From assembly GCA_963784135.1 (NCBI GenBank), contig CAWAQG010000019.1:1-64000 (forward strand): 64,000 nt of DNA, in the 5' to 3' direction. The notes under the pieces were generated by a model. That model did no database searches and had not been told where the DNA came from. It saw only the letters and a list, made by a program, of their open reading frames with translations. Shown here one piece after another: positions 26,612-34,283 of this stretch. Source of the stretch: JADFXI01 sp963784135 (GTDB lineage Bacteria > Nitrospirota > Thermodesulfovibrionia > Thermodesulfovibrionales > Dissulfurispiraceae). The translations under genes were made by a program, and so were the position numbers. Within the stretch, counting starts at the first letter, position 1, and every line of letters starts with the position of its first letter.

Positions 26612-26988
26612 GCGAAAACGTGAAGGAAGCTTTCACTGGTAAAAATGCTGAACCTAATTTAATATTTAATAATAAGTTAGGAGCCAGGAGTAGTACAACC
26701 ATTATGAATTCAGATATTCAAAGATTATTAAGGTATGGCATAAGGAAACCTAAAGCAACATATTGGTGTAGGAAATGTAATGTCCCGTTGATCCAGGAAA
26801 AGTGTCAGGCTTGCAATAAAAAGGGGCTCATGGTTACAGATGGTTCGATGAGACCAGTTTTTCGGGAAGAAATCACAGAAACTGTCACATTCGAAGGACA
26901 GATTGATCATGTAATTTTTACCCACCTCTCCGATTATCCTCAAACATCTCAACCGGCATCGGATGCCGCAAGTTCCAAACCATCTTAA
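26608..26988 (+). pseudogene. N-terminal fragment of a PAPS-reductase-family protein
   Basis: 126 codons from a GTG that overlaps the toxin stop. YWCRKCNVPLIQEKCQACNKKG is a zinc ribbon of the kind that opens archaeal-type and DndC-like PAPS reductase proteins, followed by DGSMRPVFREEI. The ATP-pyrophosphatase core is missing. From about 26910 the frame runs antisense into the helicase gene, so the gene was cut when that gene was joined here. Confidence 0.55.
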
Positions 26989-29900
26989 TCGGCCGCTCAC
27001 TCTCGTATCTGACTAGATCCACAGGCCCAAGATAGACAAACGGTACCGTGACCCCGTTCCGCGTTTTCTGGTCTCGAGCAAAAACTAAGATAGTATAGTC
27101 ACGCTCCACATGGTGAATGAGATTCTGACCGGTGTCAGACCGCTGCGATGTTGTCGATTGCGACTCCCAATTTAGTAACTCCCTGCTGATCGGGTAATCA
27201 GCATACATGGTGCTTGGCGAGAATTCCTTTTCGGTCTTTTGAAATGTTATTAGCAGAGCATAGGTCTTAAATTCCGGAAAATGAAACGAGCCCACACCGG
27301 TTTGTCCCGCCGTCTCAAGGTTTGCCCGACCAAAGGTCGCCTGAATCTCTTTGATCCCATATTGGGCATGCAGTTCAAGAGCACAAGCAAAAGGCAAATC
27401 AGGTCTCTGACCGCTGACCTCTGTTGTCTCAAGCGCCCAGGTAAGAATCTCGCCGAGATCGGCGAGAATGGACGGATTCGCGGTGAGTCGGAGGAAGGCA
27501 TCTTCAAGTGAGGTGATGCCAAGATTGCTCCTTTTGTCTCCCCATAGTCGGTAGTACAACATCATAACCGACTCCCCAGCGAGCGCAAGTGCCTCAGAAA
27601 TCGTACCGTGGGAGACCTTACTAAGAACCTCTCGTAACAACGCGGCTTCTTTTGGGCCGTTGATAAATGCTGTCCGTATCAGGGTCTTCTTCAGCCTGGC
27701 CAGATCAGGGTCATTGGGTATCGGACCTATCTGTGCCTTGGCTTTCCACCCCGACCAAGTCTCACTTACCAGCAGTACTTCCGGCTCGTAATCGTGGTAG
27801 CGAATAAAATTGCCAAAGGTCAGCTCTTGTCCAGTCTCGCTGGTGAAGGTCTGGAGTCGGTCAGGCACCTGAACGGCCAACCGTCCAAGGTTTTCCCTGA
27901 TATTCTCCAGGACGTACTGCTTAGAGAGACGGTCAAGCTGAATCGAACAGCCGGACGGGAGATGGGGGAAATCGAACTCCACTTCCTTGTCAATGGAGTA
28001 GCGGTGTCGAGGCAGGAGCGCCTTGAGCTTAGTATCGATCCGGTAACGTCGGTGGGCCTGGCCGACGAAATCTAGCACGGTGAGACAATCTTTCCCGGGT
28101 GTATGGCGCAAGCCCCGTCCCAGCTGCTGAAGGAAAACAGTCAGGCTCTCGGTGGGTCGGAGAAAGAGCACGGTGTTCACCTCGGGCACGTCAATACCTT
28201 CGCTCAGCTTGTCAACAGTAAAGAGGAAGGTGAGCATTCCTGCCTTCAGGTTAGCCAGCAAATCCTGACAGCCCTCATCGTCAACACCGGACACAAAGGC
28301 GCCGGATGGGATCCCCCGCTGTGTGAACTGCTCAGCCATGAAGACTGCATGCTTTATGGTGACACAGAAACCGATCCCCTTAACAGCACGCAGATCAGGC
28401 TCATAGCGATTGAGTGCACCGAGAATGGCATCAACGCGTTGCGTTGCTCGGGAGTGATCCATAACATAGACGTTTTCAAGGGAGGCCGCATCATACTTTC
28501 CATTGCGCCAGAATTGGTCCTGATCTAGCGCAATCGGATCGGCAACACCGAAATAGTGGAAGGGACAGAGGAGCTTCTCATCCAACGCTTCAGGCAGGCG
28601 GATATCAGCAGCAAAGCGGTTACCGAAATCGGCCGCCACGTTGTCGCCATCCATACGCTCTGGGGTGGCTGTCAGACCGAGTAGAATCTGCGGGGTAAAG
28701 TTATCGAAGATCGGCCGATAGCTGGCCGCCGTGCCGTGATGTGCCTCATCGACTACGATGTAGTCGTAGAAGTCCTTACCGACCTGCTCCCACAAACGCC
28801 TGCTTGTGAGCATCCCCACAGAGCAAAACAGGTGTTCGAGACGACTGGCCTGATAGGGGCCGACCAGCAGTTGACCGAAGTTTTGGTCACGCAGCACATT
28901 GCTGAATGTCGCCTGTGCCTGCTGGAGAATCTCCTGTCGATGGGCTATAAAAAGAAGCCGAACCTGTCGTTGCTTCTGCTCGAAAAAGTGCTTGAAGTCA
29001 AAGGCAGCAACCACTGTCTTGCCGGTACCAGTAGCTGCTATCACCAAATTGCGCCAGCGGTCATGAGCGCTACGCTCCCGTTCCAATGCCTCAAGGATGC
29101 GCTCCTGAAAAAGGTGGGGACGCAGATCAAAGAAGACTGCCGGACTGTTTGGCCGGGGATTGCGTGCTCGATCTATGGCAGTCCGAAAGAGCATTGGATT
29201 ATCTGGATCAAGAGGTGTGAACTCGCGACTGTTCCAGTAGGTCTCAAACTCTACAGTGAACTTTTCGAGGATATGCCCCATGTCTTGAGCTGTTACCTTG
29301 AGATTCCATTCCAGACCGCTGGTAATGGCGGCGTGAGACATATTAGCTGACCCAATATAGGCCGTTGAGAATCCGCTGTTGCGCCTGAAGTGGTACGCCT
29401 TAGCATGAAGCCGAGTTCGCTCGGTATCGTAGGAGACGCGTACTTCTATGTTCGGCATGCGGGCTAGCCACTCTACAGCCGGAGCATCGGATGCCCCCAT
29501 GTAGGAGGTGGTGATCAGGCGAACAGGGATATGGCGGTCGCGCAAATCCTCAAATGCCGGGATCAAAAGGCGCAGGCCGGACCATTTTATGAATGAGACT
29601 AGAACATCCACTGCATCGGCAGACCGCATCTCAGCTTGTAACTCATGGGCAAGCTGCGGTTCTTGGGGCGAGCCGGTAAAAAGGCTGCTTTCCGATATAG
29701 GAGTCTGGGGACGAGGGATGCCAGACATACCGTAATTAGCAGGGGTGATTTCCAGGAGCACCGGCTTTGGTCCGGGAACCAGTCGATGCTTTTCAAGGTG
29801 GTTTCTGCCTGGCTCTTTGGCAACATGCCCGAGAATAAGATTGCAAAGTGCCAGGCGTCTTACCGGGTCAGATTCTTCGCGGAGAGCCTGTTCAAGTACC

Positions 29901-30046
29901 TTTGCTACGAATGACGCATACCGTGCCGGTTGCTCATCAGGTTCTATCTTACCGAAAACGGATCTCAGTTCCGGATGCTGGGCAAGAGCATCTCGCAGGT
30001 ATTCATCAATAAGCTCTTCATATATGCCTTGGGCAAGGTGCTTCAT
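26918..30046 (-). CDS. PLD nuclease-DEAD helicase-DUF3427 defence protein
   Basis: 1042 residues. A phospholipase-D-type nuclease domain (RLHAKAYHF, then GSANMS) lies near residues 140-270. Helicase motifs follow: ATGTGKTVV near 345, VDEAHHG, LGLTATPERMDG and LGRGLRH. The C-terminal 350 residues match the DUF3427 arrangement. The start overlaps the Nudix stop by 4 bp (ATGA), so the two are co-translated. Nudix plus DUF3427-helicase pairs recur in defence islands. DNA degradation during phage infection is the likely but unproven role. Confidence 0.85.
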   Translation of the reverse strand: MKHLAQGIYEELIDEYLRDALAQHPELRSVFGKIEPDEQPARYASFVAKVLEQALREESDPVRRLALCNLILGHVAKEPGRNHLEKHRLVPGPKPVLLEITPANYGMSGIPRPQTPISESSLFTGSPQEPQLAHELQAEMRSADAVDVLVSFIKWSGLRLLIPAFEDLRDRHIPVRLITTSYMGASDAPAVEWLARMPNIEVRVSYDTERTRLHAKAYHFRRNSGFSTAYIGSANMSHAAITSGLEWNLKVTAQDMGHILEKFTVEFETYWNSREFTPLDPDNPMLFRTAIDRARNPRPNSPAVFFDLRPHLFQERILEALERERSAHDRWRNLVIAATGTGKTVVAAFDFKHFFEQKQRQVRLLFIAHRQEILQQAQATFSNVLRDQNFGQLLVGPYQASRLEHLFCSVGMLTSRRLWEQVGKDFYDYIVVDEAHHGTAASYRPIFDNFTPQILLGLTATPERMDGDNVAADFGNRFAADIRLPEALDEKLLCPFHYFGVADPIALDQDQFWRNGKYDAASLENVYVMDHSRATQRVDAILGALNRYEPDLRAVKGIGFCVTIKHAVFMAEQFTQRGIPSGAFVSGVDDEGCQDLLANLKAGMLTFLFTVDKLSEGIDVPEVNTVLFLRPTESLTVFLQQLGRGLRHTPGKDCLTVLDFVGQAHRRYRIDTKLKALLPRHRYSIDKEVEFDFPHLPSGCSIQLDRLSKQYVLENIRENLGRLAVQVPDRLQTFTSETGQELTFGNFIRYHDYEPEVLLVSETWSGWKAKAQIGPIPNDPDLARLKKTLIRTAFINGPKEAALLREVLSKVSHGTISEALALAGESVMMLYYRLWGDKRSNLGITSLEDAFLRLTANPSILADLGEILTWALETTEVSGQRPDLPFACALELHAQYGIKEIQATFGRANLETAGQTGVGSFHFPEFKTYALLITFQKTEKEFSPSTMYADYPISRELLNWESQSTTSQRSDTGQNLIHHVERDYTILVFARDQKTRNGVTVPFVYLGPVDLVRYESERPIKMVWNLRHPMPVEMFEDNRRGG

Positions 30047-30444
30047 CTATATAAATGCAGACTCTGCAGATACGATTCGATAACTGACAAATCGGCCTCA
30101 GCCCAATCAAGGGTGTGCAATTCGCACGGTGATAGCCAGACCATGGAGGAATGTTCGTGGAGAACAATCTCTCCCGACTCAATCGAACAGACGAACGGAT
30201 ATAGTGTAATCACAAACGTCGGGTAATCGTAGGTGCTGTGCGGGAGCGTTTTCCCCACAAAAACACAAATGCCTAGTTCCTCGACCAATTCACGCCGCAG
30301 GCACTCTTCGGTAGATTCGCCGGGGTCGATCTTCCCGCCGGGAAACTCCCACTTGAGCGGCACGCTCATGGAGGCGCTGCGTTGTGTGGCAAGCACTTTC
30401 CCATTATTTTCTATAATAGCGCAGGCGACGTGAATATGCTTCAT
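30043..30444 (-). CDS. Nudix (MutT-like) hydrolase
   Basis: About 133 residues. The Nudix box GKIDPGESTEECLRRELVEE matches the GX5EX7REUXEEXGU pattern. EFPGG before it and the short length resemble 8-oxo-dGTP diphosphatase MutT. The ATG at 30444 is chosen; a GTG at 30456 has a slightly better ribosome site. It is translationally coupled to the helicase. It may hydrolyse a nucleotide signal or a damaged dNTP. Confidence 0.85.
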   Translation of the reverse strand: MKHIHVACAIIENNGKVLATQRSASMSVPLKWEFPGGKIDPGESTEECLRRELVEELGICVFVGKTLPHSTYDYPTFVITLYPFVCSIESGEIVLHEHSSMVWLSPCELHTLDWAEADLSVIESYLQSLHLYR

Positions 30445-30456
30445 GATTTTTCTCAC

Positions 30457-30946
30457 AATCCTGTCATAAGGAGGGTCTTGTTTCTTGACTTGTCGTCATT
30501 TCCCTCACCTGTGCACTGCCTCTTCTTCACGATCTTTCCCCCGATCAGGATACTTCTTTTCTCCTGCACTATTCCACTAAGTCCCAACATATTTTCAAGA
30601 TTATAGCATTAATACGTGTGGAACCGAGGGCCAAATCTTCATTATTGACAAGTGTATCAAAATTGAAGATTTGGCCCTCTCCTTCTTTTCTTTATCCGAT
30701 GTCAAGAGCAGAACCACCCTCCAAGAAATACAAGAAGAAAACCCTTTTGCCTGAAAAGAGCCGGTCTATTTCTTACCTTTCTCTGTACGATGAACGGCAT
30801 CATGGCAAACAGTACAAATAACGTAAGTCCCGACCGTCAAATCAGGCCTACCTGTATTTTAAGTCGCAATCGGCCACCCGAATGCAGTTTTCAACTCGCG
30901 GGATGCGCAGGGCAGTCATTAGATTAGGAAAAAACTTGGCTATACG
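30457..30946. other. Intergenic region with a long hairpin
   Basis: No convincing ORF. The promoter of the Nudix-helicase pair should lie in 30457-30600. The one striking element is the inverted repeat at 30626-30679. A short ORF around 30618-30821 has no ribosome site and is not supported. Confidence 0.4.
30626..30679. repeat. 16-bp perfect inverted repeat
   Basis: GAGGGCCAAATCTTCA and its complement are separated by 22 bases containing TTGACA. The stem is long and perfect but not followed by a T tract. It could be a small miniature element, an attenuator-like RNA or a protein site. Confidence 0.6.
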
Positions 30947-31201
30947 CTAAAAGCCCAGTTCGCCATCCTCAATGCCAAGGACTAAAGAAAGAGCTAAGGC
31001 ATTTCGAAGCATGAATGAACCATAGTTGTTTGCCATGGCCAGCAAATGCTCCGCAGCTTGCGGCGTCCAGTCTCCGTCCCTCTCAAGCATATTCCTGATA
31101 TGATCATCATTACCGGAAAAATCTGACTTTTCCTCTAAAGCTTCATGTAAAAGAGACCGATATTCCTCAACAAGAAGTTCCACATTTTCAGGTGCTGTCA
31201 T
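30947..31201 (-). CDS. 84-aa unknown protein
   Basis: GGAGG lies 10 bp before the ATG at 31201. The product is acidic and helical (VEEYRSLLHEALEEKSDF, WTPQAAEHLLAMANNYGSF) with no membrane segment. It lies 71 bp downstream of the XRE-ImmA gene on the same strand, so it may be its partner. Function not recognised. Confidence 0.6.
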   Translation of the reverse strand: MTAPENVELLVEEYRSLLHEALEEKSDFSGNDDHIRNMLERDGDWTPQAAEHLLAMANNYGSFMLRNALALSLVLGIEDGELGF

Positions 31202-31272
31202 CGCCTAAGTCCCTCCTTAAATCAATCTTTGAAGACATTCTCGCGGTGCCACTGTCAATAATAACATCAGCA

Positions 31273-32403
31273 TCAAGAAGCCATAATTTCAATCAGGTTA
31301 CCTTCCAGTTCCATCAAGCCCGTATCTTCGATGTAGTCGTCGATGTCACTCCTGTCTATATGAACCATTTCGGCGAATTTCCCTCTGGAGATTAATCCCT
31401 TTCGCAGGCAACGGATAGCAAGGGCTATAAAACGTTCAGACTTCGGCCTTTCCTGGTTTTCGTCCTGCCTCTTATGCCTGCTTATTTCGGCAAGTTCCTG
31501 ATCTTTTGCTATCTTGTCAGCCTTTTCCCAGTCAAGAAGTCGCAAATTTGCCATACGATAGAGCAGCGCTCTCGCAGATACCCCAAACTCCATGGCTATA
31601 TCGACAAGGTCTGAATAAGTAAATTGTTGTTGAGTCTCTATCCTTTCCATAACCTCTTTTTTAACCTCAATTCCAGGCAACAAAAGAATAGATGCAAATC
31701 TTTCAGCCTTCTTTTCTATAGAATTAAAATAATCTGGATCTTCCAAATCATTTAGGGAGACAGCTTTCCATGTAACCAGGTGGAACAGCTCGTGTGCAAG
31801 ATCATAATTGCGTCGCCAGGGTGTCTCGTCGGAGTTAATCACAACAACTGAACCAAACTCGGAATTACAGGTCGATACTGCAGACCCCACGGGCATTGAT
31901 TCAAACAGAACCTTTACGCCGAAATCCTGTTCCAGGACTTTTTGCAGTGTGAATGCCGGTCTGCTTCCTAATGATAAATAATCGCGGAACTTTTCCGAGA
32001 GGTTGGTAATGTCGTTATTGCTGCCAATGTCATCCAGTGAGACATCAATAAATGTTCCCTTCTTGGTTTTTAGCTTGAGAAGCCGTTCCAGAAGATGATA
32101 GTGCTCACAACGATAATAGATTTCAGCCTCTATCTGCTTCTTGCTCCCTGCCTGGGGAGGATTACGCCATAAGAAAGCATTGTGGAGTTGAAGCTCTTCG
32201 CTGCCAAGCAATTTGCTCAGACTCATAAAATAGACCTTGGAAAACCGGGACAATTCGGAGGCTTTTATTTCGCGCTCACTGTTTTCAATACTCTTGAGCG
32301 TTTGATAGTGTTGAAACCCTAGTTTTTTTGCTGCATCGACGAGAGTTAAGCCTAATGATTCCCGTGCTGCCTTTAATCGAGAAGCAAGCTCGTTCCTCGG
32401 CAT
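31273..32403 (-). CDS. XRE-ImmA/IrrE-type regulator-metallopeptidase
   Basis: About 376 residues. An N-terminal XRE helix-turn-helix (LKAARESLGLTLVDAAKKLG) precedes an ImmA/IrrE zinc peptidase core with HExxH (YDLAHELFHLV) and the following KKAERFASILLLPG. The ATG at 32403 has GAGGGG 8 bp upstream. By family such proteins cleave a repressor or antitoxin to switch on mobile or stress genes. It diverges from the HigA-like gene. Confidence 0.8.
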   Translation of the reverse strand: MPRNELASRLKAARESLGLTLVDAAKKLGFQHYQTLKSIENSEREIKASELSRFSKVYFMSLSKLLGSEELQLHNAFLWRNPPQAGSKKQIEAEIYYRCEHYHLLERLLKLKTKKGTFIDVSLDDIGSNNDITNLSEKFRDYLSLGSRPAFTLQKVLEQDFGVKVLFESMPVGSAVSTCNSEFGSVVVINSDETPWRRNYDLAHELFHLVTWKAVSLNDLEDPDYFNSIEKKAERFASILLLPGIEVKKEVMERIETQQQFTYSDLVDIAMEFGVSARALLYRMANLRLLDWEKADKIAKDQELAEISRHKRQDENQERPKSERFIALAIRCLRKGLISRGKFAEMVHIDRSDIDDYIEDTGLMELEGNLIEIMAS

Positions 32404-32614
32404 ATGGTCACCCCTCATTAGTTAATGTTATAAAATATTATATTATTTGTCAATATAATAATATTTTCTTATGTTGAACAGTCAAGTTGCAATTTTTAAT
32501 ACGATATAGCCAGCCGCCAATAGCGCCAATAATATATTATGTAGTGACCTGTCTTTGAACTCTCTTTTTTGATTTTAACAACCAAATGGTTGTATTATTA
32601 ATGGAGGAGTTGAA
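32404..32614. promoter_or_regulatory. Divergent promoter region
   Basis: Very AT-rich (TTATATTATTTGTCAATATAATAATATT). It separates the leftward XRE-ImmA gene and the rightward HigA-like gene, so both promoters should be here. Confidence 0.5.
32578..32593. promoter_or_regulatory. Palindromic operator before HigA-like gene
   Basis: ACAACCA-AA-TGGTTGT, a perfect 7-bp inverted repeat ending 21 bp before the ATG. XRE antitoxins commonly bind such sites to repress themselves. Confidence 0.6.
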
Positions 32615-32911
32615 ATGAAAAGCGATTTTGATAGGCATCTTGAGAAACATTTAAAGGATGAGGAATTTCGGCTTTATTTTGAAACTGCCGAGGCAAAGAG
32701 GATTATCGCGCAGGAAATTGCTACTTTAAGGAGGGCTCAGAAGATATCACAAGCGGAACTTGCCAAACGGATCGGCACTAAGCAGCAGAGCATTGCCCGG
32801 CTTGAAAACCCTAATGATAAAAGGATGCCGTCCTTGGAATTTTTGGAGAGAGTAACAAAGGCACTTAAGAGAAAACTGGTAATATCATTTGTCCCGGCAC
32901 GGCAACATTAA
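32615..32911 (+). CDS. XRE-family HigA-like antitoxin/regulator
   Basis: 98 residues. A helical N-terminus (RHLEKHLKDEEFRLYFE) is followed by a helix-turn-helix (ISQAELAKRIGTKQQSIARLE). GGAGG lies 7 bp before the ATG. No HigB toxin gene is adjacent, so it is an orphan or its toxin was lost. It is probably autoregulated at the palindrome upstream. Confidence 0.75.
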   Translation: MKSDFDRHLEKHLKDEEFRLYFETAEAKRIIAQEIATLRRAQKISQAELAKRIGTKQQSIARLENPNDKRMPSLEFLERVTKALKRKLVISFVPARQH

Positions 32912-32958
32912 TTCAAGGAATGGGGCACTTATAACTAAATGGCAGAAAAACTAAAACC

Positions 32959-33177
32959 ATGAAAACGACGATTGATGAAATGGAATACATCAAGGAAATT
33001 CTTCCGACGCTTTCCGGGGATGCTTTGCGTGAAGCCAGGACTTTTGTTGATTATCTTGCTGACCGCCAGCGCCGCCGCAAAGCTCTTATCAAACGGGTGC
33101 TTAAAGCAGAGAAAGAGACGCCTATACACTTTAAAACTGTCAAAGAAGCTATGAAAGCAATCAGGAAAGAATCTTAG
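32959..33177 (+). CDS. 72-aa antitoxin-like small protein
   Basis: Charged and helical (EYIKEILPTLSGDALREARTF, then VDYLADRQRRRKALIKRVLK). The size and the leucine/aspartate pattern resemble DUF2281-type antitoxins, but this is a weak match. No strong ribosome site is visible. The gene starts 47 bp after the HigA-like gene. Confidence 0.45.
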   Translation: MKTTIDEMEYIKEILPTLSGDALREARTFVDYLADRQRRRKALIKRVLKAEKETPIHFKTVKEAMKAIRKES

Positions 33178-33226
33178 GCTCGTCGGGAGTTTGCTTGAGT
33201 CACCTATGATTCTGCGAAGAACCCAA

Positions 33227-34196
33227 TCATCTCGGTCTTGCCTTCTTCACTAACGAAGTCCCCTGCTTTTTCCCTTTCTCTGGTTTCCCTGCTTTCTTTT
33301 TTGTCGTGGCCGGCTTTTTGGACGACTCCTGTGTTCTCTTTGAGACTTTTTTGCGTGAAGGCCCTTTTACCGGCGAGTTGCCTTTTGAGTGGGATGCGGT
33401 CTTCTTGCTCTTTCGATGCGAAACCGGAACAGTGTCCTCTGATGACACTGAAGTAGCAGTCCCCAAATCATGTTCGAGTTCGATGCCGAATGTGCGGGAC
33501 AAATCGGCTTCCTCAATAATCCTGGAGCTTTTCTTTGACGCTCTGGCTATCAGTTTTTGCTTGTGGTCTGAGATAGCCTGTCCTATCAGATCGCCCATTT
33601 CGACATTCCGCATCCTGAAAAACAACTCTGGGCTCTCATCGAGCCGAGCCCCGATGCCGTAAAAAAGTTGCTGCCACGTGCTTGCACATGCCAGCCCAGT
33701 CCGGGCAGGAGCAACTGAATTTAATCTCTTTCGGCGATGGGAACAAGCCTGAATCCGCATGCGTAAAAATCTCCCCTATCGCCTTAGGAAAGCTCCCATT
33801 GAGGAGTTCCTGCAGAGATTCGAGCATGCCTTGGCATTGATCGAGGATCGTTTGCCAAATATCTTTTTTTAGAGTGTTTATACTGATGACCACTGAATAA
33901 GGGCTTGGCCGTGATCCCTGGACAAATGCCCTAGCCTCTCCGGGGTCTATCTGGAGGTCAAGTACTGCGCCGTGGCGTACATAGCTCCGTCCCCTGCCTA
34001 TGCGGTTATGGTAATCGGCGTATCGCTCAAGATTGAGGTTCCACGCCTTGCCCCACCAGGTACGGGCGATCGCCGAGCCCTGCAGAATCACCGGCTTCAG
34101 GTTCGGGTTCTTTCTGGACAACTGCTTAAGTTTCTTCGCCGCCTTTTCCCTTTTCTCAGCAACGGATACATATCGTGGAAAATCCCAGTAAGACAT
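33227..34196 (-). CDS. SWIM zinc-finger protein, frameshifted
   Basis: Two frames make one protein of about 320 residues. The first (MSYWDFPRYVSVAEKREK) carries the SWIM motif CSCPDWAGMCKH and stops soon after VAATF. The second continues with YGIGARLDESPELFFRMR, which is the expected family sequence. The switch falls in a run of six T near 33662-33668; five T would restore the frame. The C-terminus is a lysine/serine-rich tail (KKTASHSKGNSPVKGPSRKK). It lies 87 bp downstream of the SNF2 helicase, its usual partner. Confidence 0.75.
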
Positions 34197-34283
34197 TGTT
34201 ATGCTCCTTTATTTATAAATGTTGCGCATATTTATCTCGCGCGTATACCGCAAAGAAATAAACAGCGCTATTTTATCATAGGG

